From: Paracoccaceae bacterium
Lineage (GTDB): Bacteria > Pseudomonadota > Alphaproteobacteria > Rhodobacterales > Rhodobacteraceae
Reading direction: 5' to 3'
DNA: 64,000 nucleotides
Assembly (NCBI GenBank): GCA_012103375.1
Contig: WLWX01000001.1
Span: 920,501-984,500 of the forward strand
Shown here: positions 27,429 through 36,448 of the stretch, piece by piece
Position numbering within the stretch: position 1 is the stretch's first letter
How the letters are laid out: every line of letters begins with the position of its first letter
Notes under the pieces: model-generated
Seen by the model: the letters and a program-made list of their open reading frames with translations, nothing else
What the model was told of the DNA's origin: nothing
Database searches by the model: none
Translations under genes and position numbers: made by a program

Positions 27429-27764
27429 ATGCGTCACGCAAGACACCTTGTATCCCAGACCGGGGCATCACAAACTGCGGTCGCGCGGCTGTCGGGTCTT
27501 ACCGGCATTTTGCTGTTTGCGTCGCTTACCGCTTGTGGGCCGGTGTCACCTGAATTGGCCGCCAAGCAATGCACCGAGCGTGCGCGCGCGGCAACCGGCC
27601 CGACAGGCAAGATCGAGATTGGCGGCGGCAACAGGGGCTTCCACACTGGTGTGGAAATCGGCATTACTTCGGACTTCATTTTAGGGCGTGATCCGCAACT
27701 GGTTTATGAAAACTGTGTATTTGACAAAACCGGGCAGGGCCCGATCCGACCGCTGGTGCTTTAG
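27429..27764 (+). CDS. small putative lipoprotein of the sdh locus
   Basis: 111 residues. A hydrophobic stretch (SGLTGILLFASLTACGP) ends in the lipobox LTAC, so the protein should be lipid-anchored at its Cys and face the periplasm. The mature part ends in DPQLVYENCVFDKTGQGPIR, with two more Cys residues (QCTERA, ENCVF). A small hypothetical gene between sdhA and sdhB is common in Rhodobacteraceae, and this one fits. The ribosome site is AAGGAGGAG. Function is unknown. Confidence 0.78.
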   Translation: MRHARHLVSQTGASQTAVARLSGLTGILLFASLTACGPVSPELAAKQCTERARAATGPTGKIEIGGGNRGFHTGVEIGITSDFILGRDPQLVYENCVFDKTGQGPIRPLVL

Positions 27765-27876
27765 TGGTGAGCGTTGCAGCTCAACCGGTTGGTCGTTATG
27801 CCCCCTTTTTCTTGCAGGGGCCTTCATACTATGGTCTTCAGTTCATTGTCGGGTCTCGCTCTGACCCCGGGAACCA

Positions 27877-28090
27877 GTGGAGTTGGACCGAGTGGCGGCA
27901 TCACTAAAAAGAGGTCTGCGTCGTGCTTGGGGCCGTCATTATATTGATTTTCTGGCAGACATGCACCGATCGATACAGCCCAATTGGTATCTGGAAATAG
28001 GTAGTCAAACCGGGCGTAGCCTGATGCTGAGCCAGGCAAAATCCGTCGCTATTGATCCAAATTTTGTGCTGAAACATGACGTGGTAGGCC
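27877..28090 (+). pseudogene. methyltransferase-glycosyltransferase gene, 5' fragment
   Basis: A GTG start at 27877 opens a frame reading NWYLEIGSQTGRSLMLSQAK, the SAM-binding start of a class I methyltransferase (Methyltransf_24-like). It then enters IS1182 copy B at 28091 and stops three codons later. The rest of the gene resumes at 35003 on the far side of a 6.9-kb mobile block. At the break the left frame ends DVVG and the right side continues PKPELHLIQSTSD, in a frame one base off. Composition is lower in GC than sdh. Other GTG starts nearby are possible. Confidence 0.75.
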
Positions 28091-29625
28091 AATTTTGTTG
28101 AAAAACTCCTGCTTGATCGAGGGCTATGGCGCTGATTCAATCCTCTCAACAAGCGGGAGGATCAGCCATGATGGGACCGAGGCAGGAAGCACAGGCGGCG
28201 CTGTTCTATGAGTTCTCGCTGGAAGACCATGTCCCGCAAGATCACCTGCTGCGATCGATTGATCGTTTCGTCGATCTGAGCAGCATCCGCGCCCATCTTG
28301 CCGATTTCTACAGCCACACCGGTCGTCCTTCGATCGATCCTGAACTGCTGATCCGGATGCTGATCGTCGGTTACTGCTTCGGCATCCGGTCCGAGCGGCG
28401 GCTCTGTGAAGAGGTACACTTGAACCTCGCGTACAGGTGGTTTTGTCGGCTCGACCTGGCCGATCGGGTGCCGGATCACTCGACCTTTTCAAAGAACCGG
28501 CATGGTCGGTTCCGCGAGAGTGAGCTGCTGCGCCATCTCTTCGAGACCACGGTCGCGCGATGCATCGCCGAAGGTCTCGTCAGCGGTCAGCGCCTGGCCG
28601 TCGATGCCAGCTTGATCGAGGCGGATGCCAACAAGCAGTACTCTGCGCCAAAGGAAGAATGGGACATTGCGCGGATCGATGCAGACGCTGCACCCCGCGC
28701 GGTCCGCGAGTATCTCGACACTCTGGATGAGGCCGCATTCGGAGCAGCGACACCGGTCGAGCCAAAGTTCACGTCCTATTCCGACCCAGCCAGCCAGTGG
28801 ACGGCGGCGCGTAAGGGTCCCGCATTTTTTGCCTACTCCGACAACTATCTCATCGATACCGATCATGGTGTCATCGTCGACGTGGAAGCGACACGGTCGA
28901 TCCGTCAAGCCGAGGTGGGGTCAACCAAGACGATGCTGAAGCGGGCCAAAGAGCGCTTCGATCTTCATCCCGAACGGCTGATCGCCGACACCGCCTACGG
29001 ATCGGGACCCATGCTCGGATGGCTGGTGGGTGAAAAGATCGCACCGCACATCCCGGTCTTCGACAAAGCCGGGCGCACCGATGGCACCTGGTCCCGAGCT
29101 GACTTCGAATGGGATGCCGAGAACAATCAATACATCTGCCCGGAAGGCGAGGCTCTGAAGCAGTTCCGCCGAAACTACTCCGACCCCAATCGCGGCCCAA
29201 CCGGCAAGGGCGTGGCCAAGTACCAAGCGCTGAAGCACACCTGCCAATCCTGTCCTTCCAAGCCGAAGTGCTGCCCGAATGCCGACGCCCGTAAGATCAC
29301 CCGTGAGGAACATGAGGACGCTCGCGACATCGCCCGCGCAATCGCCAAAACGCCGCAATACAAGATCTCGGTGAAGCTCCGGAAGAAGGTCGAAATGCTC
29401 TTTGCCCACCTCAAGCGCATTCTCGGCCTGGGACGGCTCCGATTACGTGGACCATGCGGCGCAAATGACGAATTCCTGCTCGCCGCCACTGCCCAAAACC
29501 TTCGCAAACTGGCAAAGATCTTTCCTGCACCGCAGCAAACGCGCAAAGCCTGATCAGAAAGGCGCTCGCGCTATGTTCAAATCGCTACTTTCTGCGCCCG
29601 CAACACGTTGTTTTTCCACAGAATC
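28091..29625 (+). mobile_element. IS1182-family insertion sequence, copy B (1535 bp)
   Basis: Same length and ends as copy A. Flanks are GGCC on both sides (28087-28090 and 29626-29629). The right GGCC is also the left flank of MITE copy 2, which starts at 29630. Confidence 0.93.
28168..29553 (+). CDS. IS1182-family transposase, copy B
   Basis: A 461-residue intact DDE transposase with the same protein sequence as copy A. It starts at the ATG after GGGAGGA. Confidence 0.93.
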   Translation: MMGPRQEAQAALFYEFSLEDHVPQDHLLRSIDRFVDLSSIRAHLADFYSHTGRPSIDPELLIRMLIVGYCFGIRSERRLCEEVHLNLAYRWFCRLDLADRVPDHSTFSKNRHGRFRESELLRHLFETTVARCIAEGLVSGQRLAVDASLIEADANKQYSAPKEEWDIARIDADAAPRAVREYLDTLDEAAFGAATPVEPKFTSYSDPASQWTAARKGPAFFAYSDNYLIDTDHGVIVDVEATRSIRQAEVGSTKTMLKRAKERFDLHPERLIADTAYGSGPMLGWLVGEKIAPHIPVFDKAGRTDGTWSRADFEWDAENNQYICPEGEALKQFRRNYSDPNRGPTGKGVAKYQALKHTCQSCPSKPKCCPNADARKITREEHEDARDIARAIAKTPQYKISVKLRKKVEMLFAHLKRILGLGRLRLRGPCGANDEFLLAATAQNLRKLAKIFPAPQQTRKA

Positions 29626-29629
29626 GGCC

Positions 29630-29847
29630 GATTGTGTTGAAAAACTCCGTTTTAGGGCCTGAACGATGATTTTTCTTTCCATGCAGCCCGATCCTAAATT
29701 TTTGGCGCGGGGGTCGGCCCAAATCGCCTACATGCGCTCACGCGCAGCCATGCGCTTCTCGTGGTCAAAGCTTTCCGACTATTCGCTTCAAGTTTTCGTC
29801 AAGAAACCGCGACGCTCCTGATTTTCGAGTTTTTTTTCAAGCACATC
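29630..29847. mobile_element. 218-bp miniature element, copy 2 (degenerate right half)
   Basis: The left half is identical to the other copies, but from about 29755 to the right end there are many single-base insertions and deletions (for example GCGCTTCTCG for GCGCTGTCTCG, and a run of eight T near the end). The right inverted repeat is damaged. It is squeezed between two IS1182 copies, with GGCC on its left and GGC on its right. The indel pattern may be low-quality assembly rather than real decay. Confidence 0.8.
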
Positions 29848-29850
29848 GGC

Positions 29851-31385
29851 AATTTTGTTGAAAAACTCCTGCTTGATCGAGGGCTATGGCGCTGATTCAA
29901 TCCTCTCAACAAGCGGGAGGATCAGCCATGATGGGACCGAGGCAGGAAGCACAGGCGGCGCTGTTCTATGAGTTCTCGCTGGAAGACCATGTCCCGCAAG
30001 ATCACCTGCTGCGATCGATTGATCGTTTCGTCGATCTGAGCAGCATCCGCGCCCATCTTGCCGATTTCTACAGCCACACCGGTCGTCCTTCGATCGATCC
30101 TGAACTGCTGATCCGGATGCTGATCGTCGGTTACTGCTTCGGCATCCGGTCCGAGCGGCGGCTCTGTGAAGAGGTACACTTGAACCTCGCGTACAGGTGG
30201 TTTTGTCGGCTCGACCTGGCCGATCGGGTGCCGGATCACTCGACCTTTTCAAAGAACCGGCATGGTCGGTTCCGCGAGAGTGAGCTGCTGCGCCATCTCT
30301 TCGAGACCACGGTCGCGCGATGCATCGCCGAAGGTCTCGTCAGCGGTCAGCGCCTGGCCGTCGATGCCAGCTTGATCGAGGCGGATGCCAACAAGCAGTA
30401 CTCTGCGCCAAAGGAAGAATGGGACATTGCGCGGATCGATGCAGACGCTGCACCCCGCGCGGTCCGCGAGTATCTCGACACTCTGGATGAGGCCGCATTC
30501 GGAGCAGCGACACCGGTCGAGCCAAAGTTCACGTCCTATTCCGACCCAGCCAGCCAGTGGACGGCGGCGCGTAAGGGTCCCGCATTTTTTGCCTACTCCG
30601 ACAACTATCTCATCGATACCGATCATGGTGTCATCGTCGACGTGGAAGCGACACGGTCGATCCGTCAAGCCGAGGTGGGGTCAACCAAGACGATGCTGAA
30701 GCGGGCCAAAGAGCGCTTCGATCTTCATCCCGAACGGCTGATCGCCGACACCGCCTACGGATCGGGACCCATGCTCGGATGGCTGGTGGGTGAAAAGATC
30801 GCACCGCACATCCCGGTCTTCGACAAAGCCGGGCGCACCGATGGCACCTGGTCCCGAGCTGACTTCGAATGGGATGCCGAGAACAATCAATACATCTGCC
30901 CGGAAGGCGAGGCTCTGAAGCAGTTCCGCCGAAACTACTCCGACCCCAATCGCGGCCCAACCGGCAAGGGCGTGGCCAAGTACCAAGCGCTGAAGCACAC
31001 CTGCCAATCCTGTCCTTCCAAGCCGAAGTGCTGCCCGAATGCCGACGCCCGTAAGATCACCCGCGAGGAACATGAGGACGCTCGCGACATCGCCCGCGCA
31101 ATCGCCAAAACGCCGCAATACAAGATCTCGGTGAAGCTCCGGAAGAAGGTCGAAATGCTCTTTGCCCACCTCAAGCGCATTCTCGGCCTGGGACGGCTCC
31201 GATTACGTGGACCATGCGGCGCAAATGACGAATTCCTGCTCGCCGCCACTGCCCAAAACCTTCGCAAACTGGCAAAGATCTTTCCTGCACCGCAGCAAAC
31301 GCGCAAAGCCTGATCAGAAAGGCGCTCGCGCTATGTTCAAATCGCTACTTTCTGCGCCCGCAACACGTTGTTTTTCCACAGAATC
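29851..31385 (+). mobile_element. IS1182-family insertion sequence, copy C (1535 bp)
   Basis: Same orientation and length as copies A and B. I noted one base difference (C at 31064 instead of T, silent). The left flank runs into the damaged end of MITE copy 2 and the right flank is GGCG, so no clean target duplication is visible. Confidence 0.92.
29928..31313 (+). CDS. IS1182-family transposase, copy C
   Basis: A 461-residue intact transposase, apparently identical in protein to copies A and B. The only noted base change is synonymous. Confidence 0.92.
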   Translation: MMGPRQEAQAALFYEFSLEDHVPQDHLLRSIDRFVDLSSIRAHLADFYSHTGRPSIDPELLIRMLIVGYCFGIRSERRLCEEVHLNLAYRWFCRLDLADRVPDHSTFSKNRHGRFRESELLRHLFETTVARCIAEGLVSGQRLAVDASLIEADANKQYSAPKEEWDIARIDADAAPRAVREYLDTLDEAAFGAATPVEPKFTSYSDPASQWTAARKGPAFFAYSDNYLIDTDHGVIVDVEATRSIRQAEVGSTKTMLKRAKERFDLHPERLIADTAYGSGPMLGWLVGEKIAPHIPVFDKAGRTDGTWSRADFEWDAENNQYICPEGEALKQFRRNYSDPNRGPTGKGVAKYQALKHTCQSCPSKPKCCPNADARKITREEHEDARDIARAIAKTPQYKISVKLRKKVEMLFAHLKRILGLGRLRLRGPCGANDEFLLAATAQNLRKLAKIFPAPQQTRKA

Positions 31386-31589
31386 GGCGGGAAGGAGACC
31401 TTCGCTGCGCTTGCAACATCTTTTTAACGAGGCCACGAAGCGGACATTCTTTGTGATGAGAATGGCCTCGCGGCTTTGCGCCCTTCGAAGGATCTAGAGA
31501 ACTGGCCCTCTCGAGAGGTCATTTTCGCTGGACCGGGTAAGCCGTGGACTTAATCCCGGATCACTTTATTCTTGCTTCCAGTGATCCTC

Positions 31590-33911
31590 ATGAGGAAGTG
31601 GCCCGTGATCCGTGCCAGAATACTTTGCACGTTCTTATTTGCAGTTTTTTCTAGCCACGTTTGGGCTCAGGATGCGGGCGACTGGTCTGGCAACTGGGAC
31701 ACCTACTGGCGCGACGGCGAAGCCCAGATGCAACTGCAACAAGATGGGGATCGTGTCACTGGCACTTATGAGCCAGGAGAAGGCCGAATAGAGGGGCGGA
31801 CCGAAGGCAGGATCCTCCATGGTTCGTGGTTTCAGGACGGCATCGAGGGACCGACTATCTTTGCCCTGTCGCAGGACGGGCAGAGTTTTACTGGTAGATT
31901 TGTTGATGGCGAGTACTGGAATGGCAAAAGGGTGACTGGCACCGTCGGCTCCAGTGGGAATTTGGCCACCCGCGACACGCCACGCGCGGCCTTTCGATCG
32001 CTGGTCTTTTTGGCGAACGCAGCGGTTTACGACGGCGATATTTCAGCAGTTAACGCAACCGAAGCGTTGTTGTTGTATAGTGGCGGGACCTCTGGGGTGC
32101 GTGACGAACGGAGGCGTCGGCGCTTGTTGTGGACGATACTCGATGTTTCGACCTTCCGTATCTATGATGCCCCTGGGCACGTCGATGGTGAAACGGCAAA
32201 CTTCTCCATCGGTCCGGCTGGGGCAAACATCGAATATACCATACGCTTCCGCAGGGTCGGGAATGTGTGGTTTGTTGTCGTCCCGTCCGCGTCAGACTTG
32301 CGCGGGGATTTGAACAAAATGATCTCGTCGTTTGGCTTTTACACACTTTCGCAGCTAAGAGAGGCAACAGCCAACAGCCCGCGTGCTGCCATGCGCGATT
32401 TCCTGATGGGCATGCGCACATGGAGAACCGGAGGACGTGAACGCGCTTTGCAAGCGCTTGATTTGTCATTTGTGCCACCGAGGCTTCTTAGCTTCGAGGC
32501 ACCTTTACTTGCAGACTACCTCAAGCAGGTTATCGACCGGGCAGGCTATGTGACTTGGCAAGAGATTTCCAACAATCCCAACCGAGCAGGTTCATACGTT
32601 TTCTATCGTCATCCCGCAGGATCAATTGTAATCGAGCAGGTAACAGACCTCGAGGGTGGGCAGGCAAAATGGAAATTCTCGTCTGATACCCTGCGTAACG
32701 CGCCCCAGCTCTACGCCCAGATGCAGGGTCTGCCGGTGGCAGCTGGAATATCCGCATTCGAGCCCATCACCAGTTTTTTTGAAATGCGTGAACGGATCCG
32801 AACAAGGGCCCCGTCGCTCCTCGTACGCTATGGTTCGCTGGAATTCTGGCAATGGCTAATCATTCCGGCGTCCGTCGTCTTGAGTGCGATCCTAGGCTGG
32901 TTGATGGGAAAGGGGATGTCCATCTTGTTAAGCCGAAGCCTGCAAAGTGCCGAACGCGGTTTGCGCATCGGTGCTGCCAGGCGGGTTGGAAAACCCTTCG
33001 GTCTTTTGGTTGGAGTTGGTTTTCCAGTTCTGGTATTCACATGGTCGGGCTTAGCCGAGACCATACTCTCTGCGGCCACACTTGCGCTGGTAGCGACAAC
33101 TGTAGTGGCCCTTATCTGGATTTTTTATATCGCTATCGATCTGGCCGAAGGGTATTTCCAGCGACGCGCAGGGCGTACTAGCGGCTTTGTGGACGAAATC
33201 GCCGTTTCGTTAATTTCCGGCGTGTTGAAGATCGGCACCGTGGCTGCTGGGATCATCGCCATCGCGGACATCACTGGCATCCCATACGAAGGCGTCATTG
33301 CGGGCCTCGGTGTTGGCGGCATCGCACTCGCTTTTGCGGCGCGCGATACCGTCAGCAACCTGATCGGCGGCGCAATCCTGATGAGTGACCGGCCCTTTCA
33401 TCGCGGTGATCTGATCGAAACCGAAAGCCGGATGGCCACGGTTGAGCATGTCGGCCTGCGATCTACGCGCATGCGAACATTTGACGATTCCCTTTTGGTG
33501 ATTCCGAATTCTCAGCTCACAGACAAGTCGATCGTGAATTGGGGGCAGCGACGCAAGCGCAAGATCCGCCTCGAAATCAGCTTGCATTACGACACATCCC
33601 GTCACCGGCTCGATGCTTTCAAGGCCCGACTGCGTAAGGTGTATCTTGACCAACCCGCCGCTGACGACACGACAGGTTATGTCGGGTTGCGATCCTTTGG
33701 CGAATCGGCATTGAACGTAGAGCTATGGGGGTACTTCAACCTTGCAGAGTTCGATGATTATATCGCGGCCAGGCATCGGCTTATTGGCGATATCGTAGAT
33801 CTAGCACGTGAACTGAACGTGGAATTTGCCTATCCAACACGCACAATAAGGCTCCTTTCTGAAGAGAATGACGGGAAAGAATGCGAGCAATCGGCATCGC
33901 GGTCTACATGA
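31590..33911 (+). CDS. MscS-family mechanosensitive ion channel
   Basis: 773 residues. A signal-peptide-like start (LCTFLFAVFSSHVWAQ) leads into a large periplasmic domain rich in Gly/Asp turns (GDWSGNWDTYWRDG). Several membrane helices lie between about residues 420 and 580. The MscS pore and beta domain follow: GLGVGGIALAFAARDTVSN, DRPFHRGDLIE, VEHVGLRSTRMRTFDDSLL and VIPNSQLTDKSIVNW. It should release ions or solutes under osmotic downshock. It is the only intact non-transposase gene in the IS block, with lower GC than the surrounding chromosome. ATG 31590 is chosen over a TTG at 31572. Confidence 0.87.
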   Translation: MRKWPVIRARILCTFLFAVFSSHVWAQDAGDWSGNWDTYWRDGEAQMQLQQDGDRVTGTYEPGEGRIEGRTEGRILHGSWFQDGIEGPTIFALSQDGQSFTGRFVDGEYWNGKRVTGTVGSSGNLATRDTPRAAFRSLVFLANAAVYDGDISAVNATEALLLYSGGTSGVRDERRRRRLLWTILDVSTFRIYDAPGHVDGETANFSIGPAGANIEYTIRFRRVGNVWFVVVPSASDLRGDLNKMISSFGFYTLSQLREATANSPRAAMRDFLMGMRTWRTGGRERALQALDLSFVPPRLLSFEAPLLADYLKQVIDRAGYVTWQEISNNPNRAGSYVFYRHPAGSIVIEQVTDLEGGQAKWKFSSDTLRNAPQLYAQMQGLPVAAGISAFEPITSFFEMRERIRTRAPSLLVRYGSLEFWQWLIIPASVVLSAILGWLMGKGMSILLSRSLQSAERGLRIGAARRVGKPFGLLVGVGFPVLVFTWSGLAETILSAATLALVATTVVALIWIFYIAIDLAEGYFQRRAGRTSGFVDEIAVSLISGVLKIGTVAAGIIAIADITGIPYEGVIAGLGVGGIALAFAARDTVSNLIGGAILMSDRPFHRGDLIETESRMATVEHVGLRSTRMRTFDDSLLVIPNSQLTDKSIVNWGQRRKRKIRLEISLHYDTSRHRLDAFKARLRKVYLDQPAADDTTGYVGLRSFGESALNVELWGYFNLAEFDDYIAARHRLIGDIVDLARELNVEFAYPTRTIRLLSEENDGKECEQSASRST

Positions 33912-34056
33912 GTGCAAAGAGGAATGTGAAAATTTCCATAGGCCGATGAGAATGCAGCGCGGTGAATTTATGCCCGGTTTCGGGAAGCCAAATTGACAAT
34001 CTGAGCGGCGATCGAACGGCAAGTTTGGGCCGCCCTCGCGAACGGCCCGGTTTCTA

Positions 34057-34226
34057 GGTTTCAATCGCTTCTGCAATAGCAAGCGCGTCCTCCAGTTCGA
34101 CGCCAAGATTGCGAACAGTGCCGTCCATCTTTGTATGCCCAAGCAGGAGTTGAATCGCGCGTAGATTAGGTATTGTCGTAACCTTGGGCATCGCGATGCT
34201 CTTCAAATCTGGAGAGATCGTGATGA
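34057..34226 (-). pseudogene. tyrosine recombinase (integrase) C-terminal remnant
   Basis: The reverse strand reads NLRAIQLLLGHTKMDGTVRN, then LGVELEDALAIAEAIET and a stop. This is the C-terminal end of a phage/island tyrosine recombinase. The LLGHTK segment carries the conserved His, and the expected catalytic Tyr is changed to Asn (TVRNLG for TVRYLG). The upstream part is cut by the IS1182 remnant at 34228. It is probably the relic of an integrative element. Confidence 0.75.
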
Positions 34227-34227
34227 G

Positions 34228-34703
34228 GAGTACTGCTTGTTGGCATCCGCCTCGATCAAGCTGGCATCGACGGCCAGGCGCTGACCGCTGACGAGACCTT
34301 CGGCGATGCATCGCGCGACCGTGGTCTCGAAGAGATGGCGCAGCAGCTCACTCTCGCGGAACCGACCATGCCGGTTCTTTGAAAAGGTCGAGTGATCCGG
34401 CACCCGATCGGCCAGGTCGAGCCGACAAAACCACCTGTACGCGAGGTTCAAGTGTACCTCTTCACAGAGCCGCCGCTCGGACCGGATGCCGAAGCAGTAA
34501 CCGACGATCAGCATCCGGATCAGCAGTTCAGGATCGATCGAAGGACGACCGGTGTGGCTGTAGAAATCGGCAAGATGGGCGCGGATGCTGCTCAGATCGA
34601 CGAAACGATCAATCGATCGCAGCAGGTGATCTTGCGGGACATGGTCTTCCAGCGAGAACTCATAGAACAGCGCCGCCTGTGCTTCCTGCCTCGGTCCCAT
34701 CAT
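34228..34703 (-). pseudogene. truncated IS1182 transposase, N-terminal part
   Basis: This encodes the first 159 or so residues up to EADANKQYS, then runs into foreign sequence and ends shortly after at 34203. It lacks most of the DDE core, so it is not functional as a transposase, but it could be translated as a fragment. Confidence 0.9.
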
Positions 34704-34780
34704 GGCTGATCCTCCCGCTTGTTGAGAGGATTGAATCAGCGCCATAGCCCTCGATCAAGCAGGAGTTTTTCAACAAAATT
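34228..34780 (-). mobile_element. IS1182-family remnant, inverted, left 553 bp only
   Basis: It matches the first 553 bases of the full element in reverse orientation, including the AATTTTGTTG end, then stops abruptly at GAGTACTGC (34228) against the integrase remnant. The outer flank is AGCC (34781-34784), followed directly by MITE copy 3. Confidence 0.93.
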
Positions 34781-34784
34781 AGCC

Positions 34785-35002
34785 GATTGTGTTGAAAAAC
34801 TCCGTTTTAGGGCCTGAACGATGATTTTTCTTTCCATGCAGCCCGATCCTAAATTTTTGGCGCGGGGGTCGGCCCAAATCGCCTACATGCGCTCACGCGC
34901 AGCCATGCGCTGTCTCGTGGTCAAAGCTTTCCGACTATTTCGCTTCATAGGTTTTCGCAAGAAATCCGCGACGCTCTGATTTCGGAGTTTTTCAACACAA
35001 TC
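34785..35002. mobile_element. 218-bp miniature element, copy 3
   Basis: Identical in sequence and orientation to copy 1. Flanks are AGCC on the left (shared with the IS1182 remnant) and GGCC on the right. The right end abuts the 3' part of the methyltransferase-glycosyltransferase gene. Confidence 0.92.
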
Positions 35003-36420
35003 GGCCAAAACCGGAACTTCACTTGATCCAAAGCACCAGCGACGCATTCTTCGAAAGCGATCTGGCGTCTTGGTTGGGCGGAAAATTCGATCTGGCATTT
35101 CTCGATGGAATGCACCTCTACGAATATTTGCTGCGCGACTTTATAAATGCCGAACGAGCAATGGCACCAGGTGGCATTATCACGATGCACGACTGCATGC
35201 CTTGGGAGGCTAGCATGGCCGAAAGGGATCGCCAAAAAGCCAAAACCCGCGCATGGACAGGCGATGTCTGGAAGATTGTGCCGTTGCTGAAAGAGCATCG
35301 CCCCGATCTGAAGTTCCAGCTGTTCGATGTCGCACCGACAGGCTTGGTCGTCGTCAGTAACCTGGATCCAGAAAACCGGGCTCTTTCGGACAATTATGAT
35401 GCGATTATCAAGACATACGACAATATTTCGGACGTGGAAGAGATTGCCGGCAGGTTCGACATCGCGTCTACGACACGCAGCCCTTGGGCCACGCGTGTCA
35501 AAAAGCGGGCTGCAGCAAAGCACTGTTTTGCGATTCAGTTGCCCGTGCCGCGCCCGCGGGTGCGGCAAAACTGGGGCGACTATCACTTTGGGGTAGGTCT
35601 GGCCGAAGCGCTCCAGCGCAAAGGTCACGCGGCACGCGTGCAAACCCGCAAGCATTGGGCGATCGAACAGGAAAGCGACGAAGTTGATATCGTCATACGT
35701 GGTCGCGCCAAGTATCGCCGCCGGTTTGGTCATTTGACGCTCTATTGGCTCATCTCCGCCGGCCTCGACGTTCCAGAAGAAGAGCTTGGGGCGGTTGATC
35801 ATGTTTTCGTTGCTGGGTTGCCGGCGATGAAATCTCTGGCGAACAAATACGGCGATAAAAAATTCTCGCTTCTGCCGCAATGTTTTGACAGCGAACGTAT
35901 GTTTGCACCCAAAGCCCAGACCAAGCGCTCCGGCATTGTTTTTGTAGGAATATCCCGACGATTCGGTCGCCCCATGGTTGCGCATGCGCTAGCAACAAAC
36001 ACAGATATTGCGATTTGGGGTGGCGGTTGGGCCGATTCTGAGGCGGCGAAGTTCCTAAAGGGCACCCGGATCGCCAACGAGGATCTTGGGGCTTGTTATG
36101 GCAACGCGGAAATAATCCTGAATGATCACACCCCCGCGATGGCGGCAAACGGTTTGACTTCGAACAGGATCTTCGATGCCCTTGCTTGCGCGACACCGGT
36201 AATTTCGGATCCTGTAGCATGGATGCCCGACGACATTGCAAAATACGTATCTATCGCCGGGTCGCCGGAAGAATTCAGCCTAGCGATGGACGCCATTCGC
36301 GCGGAGACGGCGAAAAAGAAATCGGCCCGTAGGGCATTCGCAAGACAGATGGTGGCCAGACACAGTTTCGACGCGCGGGCCGAAGCAATAATTAGCAAAG
36401 CGGATGAGTTATTGGCTTAA
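35003..36420 (+). pseudogene. methyltransferase-glycosyltransferase gene, 3' fragment
   Basis: Continues the gene begun at 27877. The first 160 or so residues complete the methyltransferase (FDLAFLDGMHLYEYLLRDFI, APGGIITMHDCMPWE). The C-terminal half is a family-1-type glycosyltransferase domain (RPRVRQNWGDYHFGVGLAEA; HTPAMAANGLTSNRIFDALA, ATPVISDP). Together they suggest a bifunctional enzyme for surface glycan or glycoconjugate synthesis. A TTG at 35023 could start a truncated protein that keeps the whole glycosyltransferase domain. The stop is 28 bases before sdhB, so this piece is now the only gene directly upstream of sdhB on the strand. Composition is lower in GC than sdhB. Confidence 0.78.
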
Positions 36421-36448
36421 TGTCGAATATCAATTAAAGAGATCCCCC

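Larger units (their letters stand above)
28091..35002. mobile_element. 6.9-kb chain of IS1182 and miniature elements with cargo
   Basis: In order: IS1182 copy B, MITE copy 2, IS1182 copy C, an MscS channel gene, an integrase remnant, an inverted IS1182 remnant and MITE copy 3. The whole block is flanked by GGCC on both sides (28087-28090 and 35003-35006), as if it had moved or been built as one unit ending in an IS1182 terminus on the left and a MITE terminus on the right. It interrupts the methyltransferase-glycosyltransferase gene and lies between sdhA and sdhB. Confidence 0.7.

Noticed and set aside
34203..34745. 180-residue frame as a separate small gene
   Set aside because: It is the start of the IS1182 transposase, cut off by the integrase remnant.
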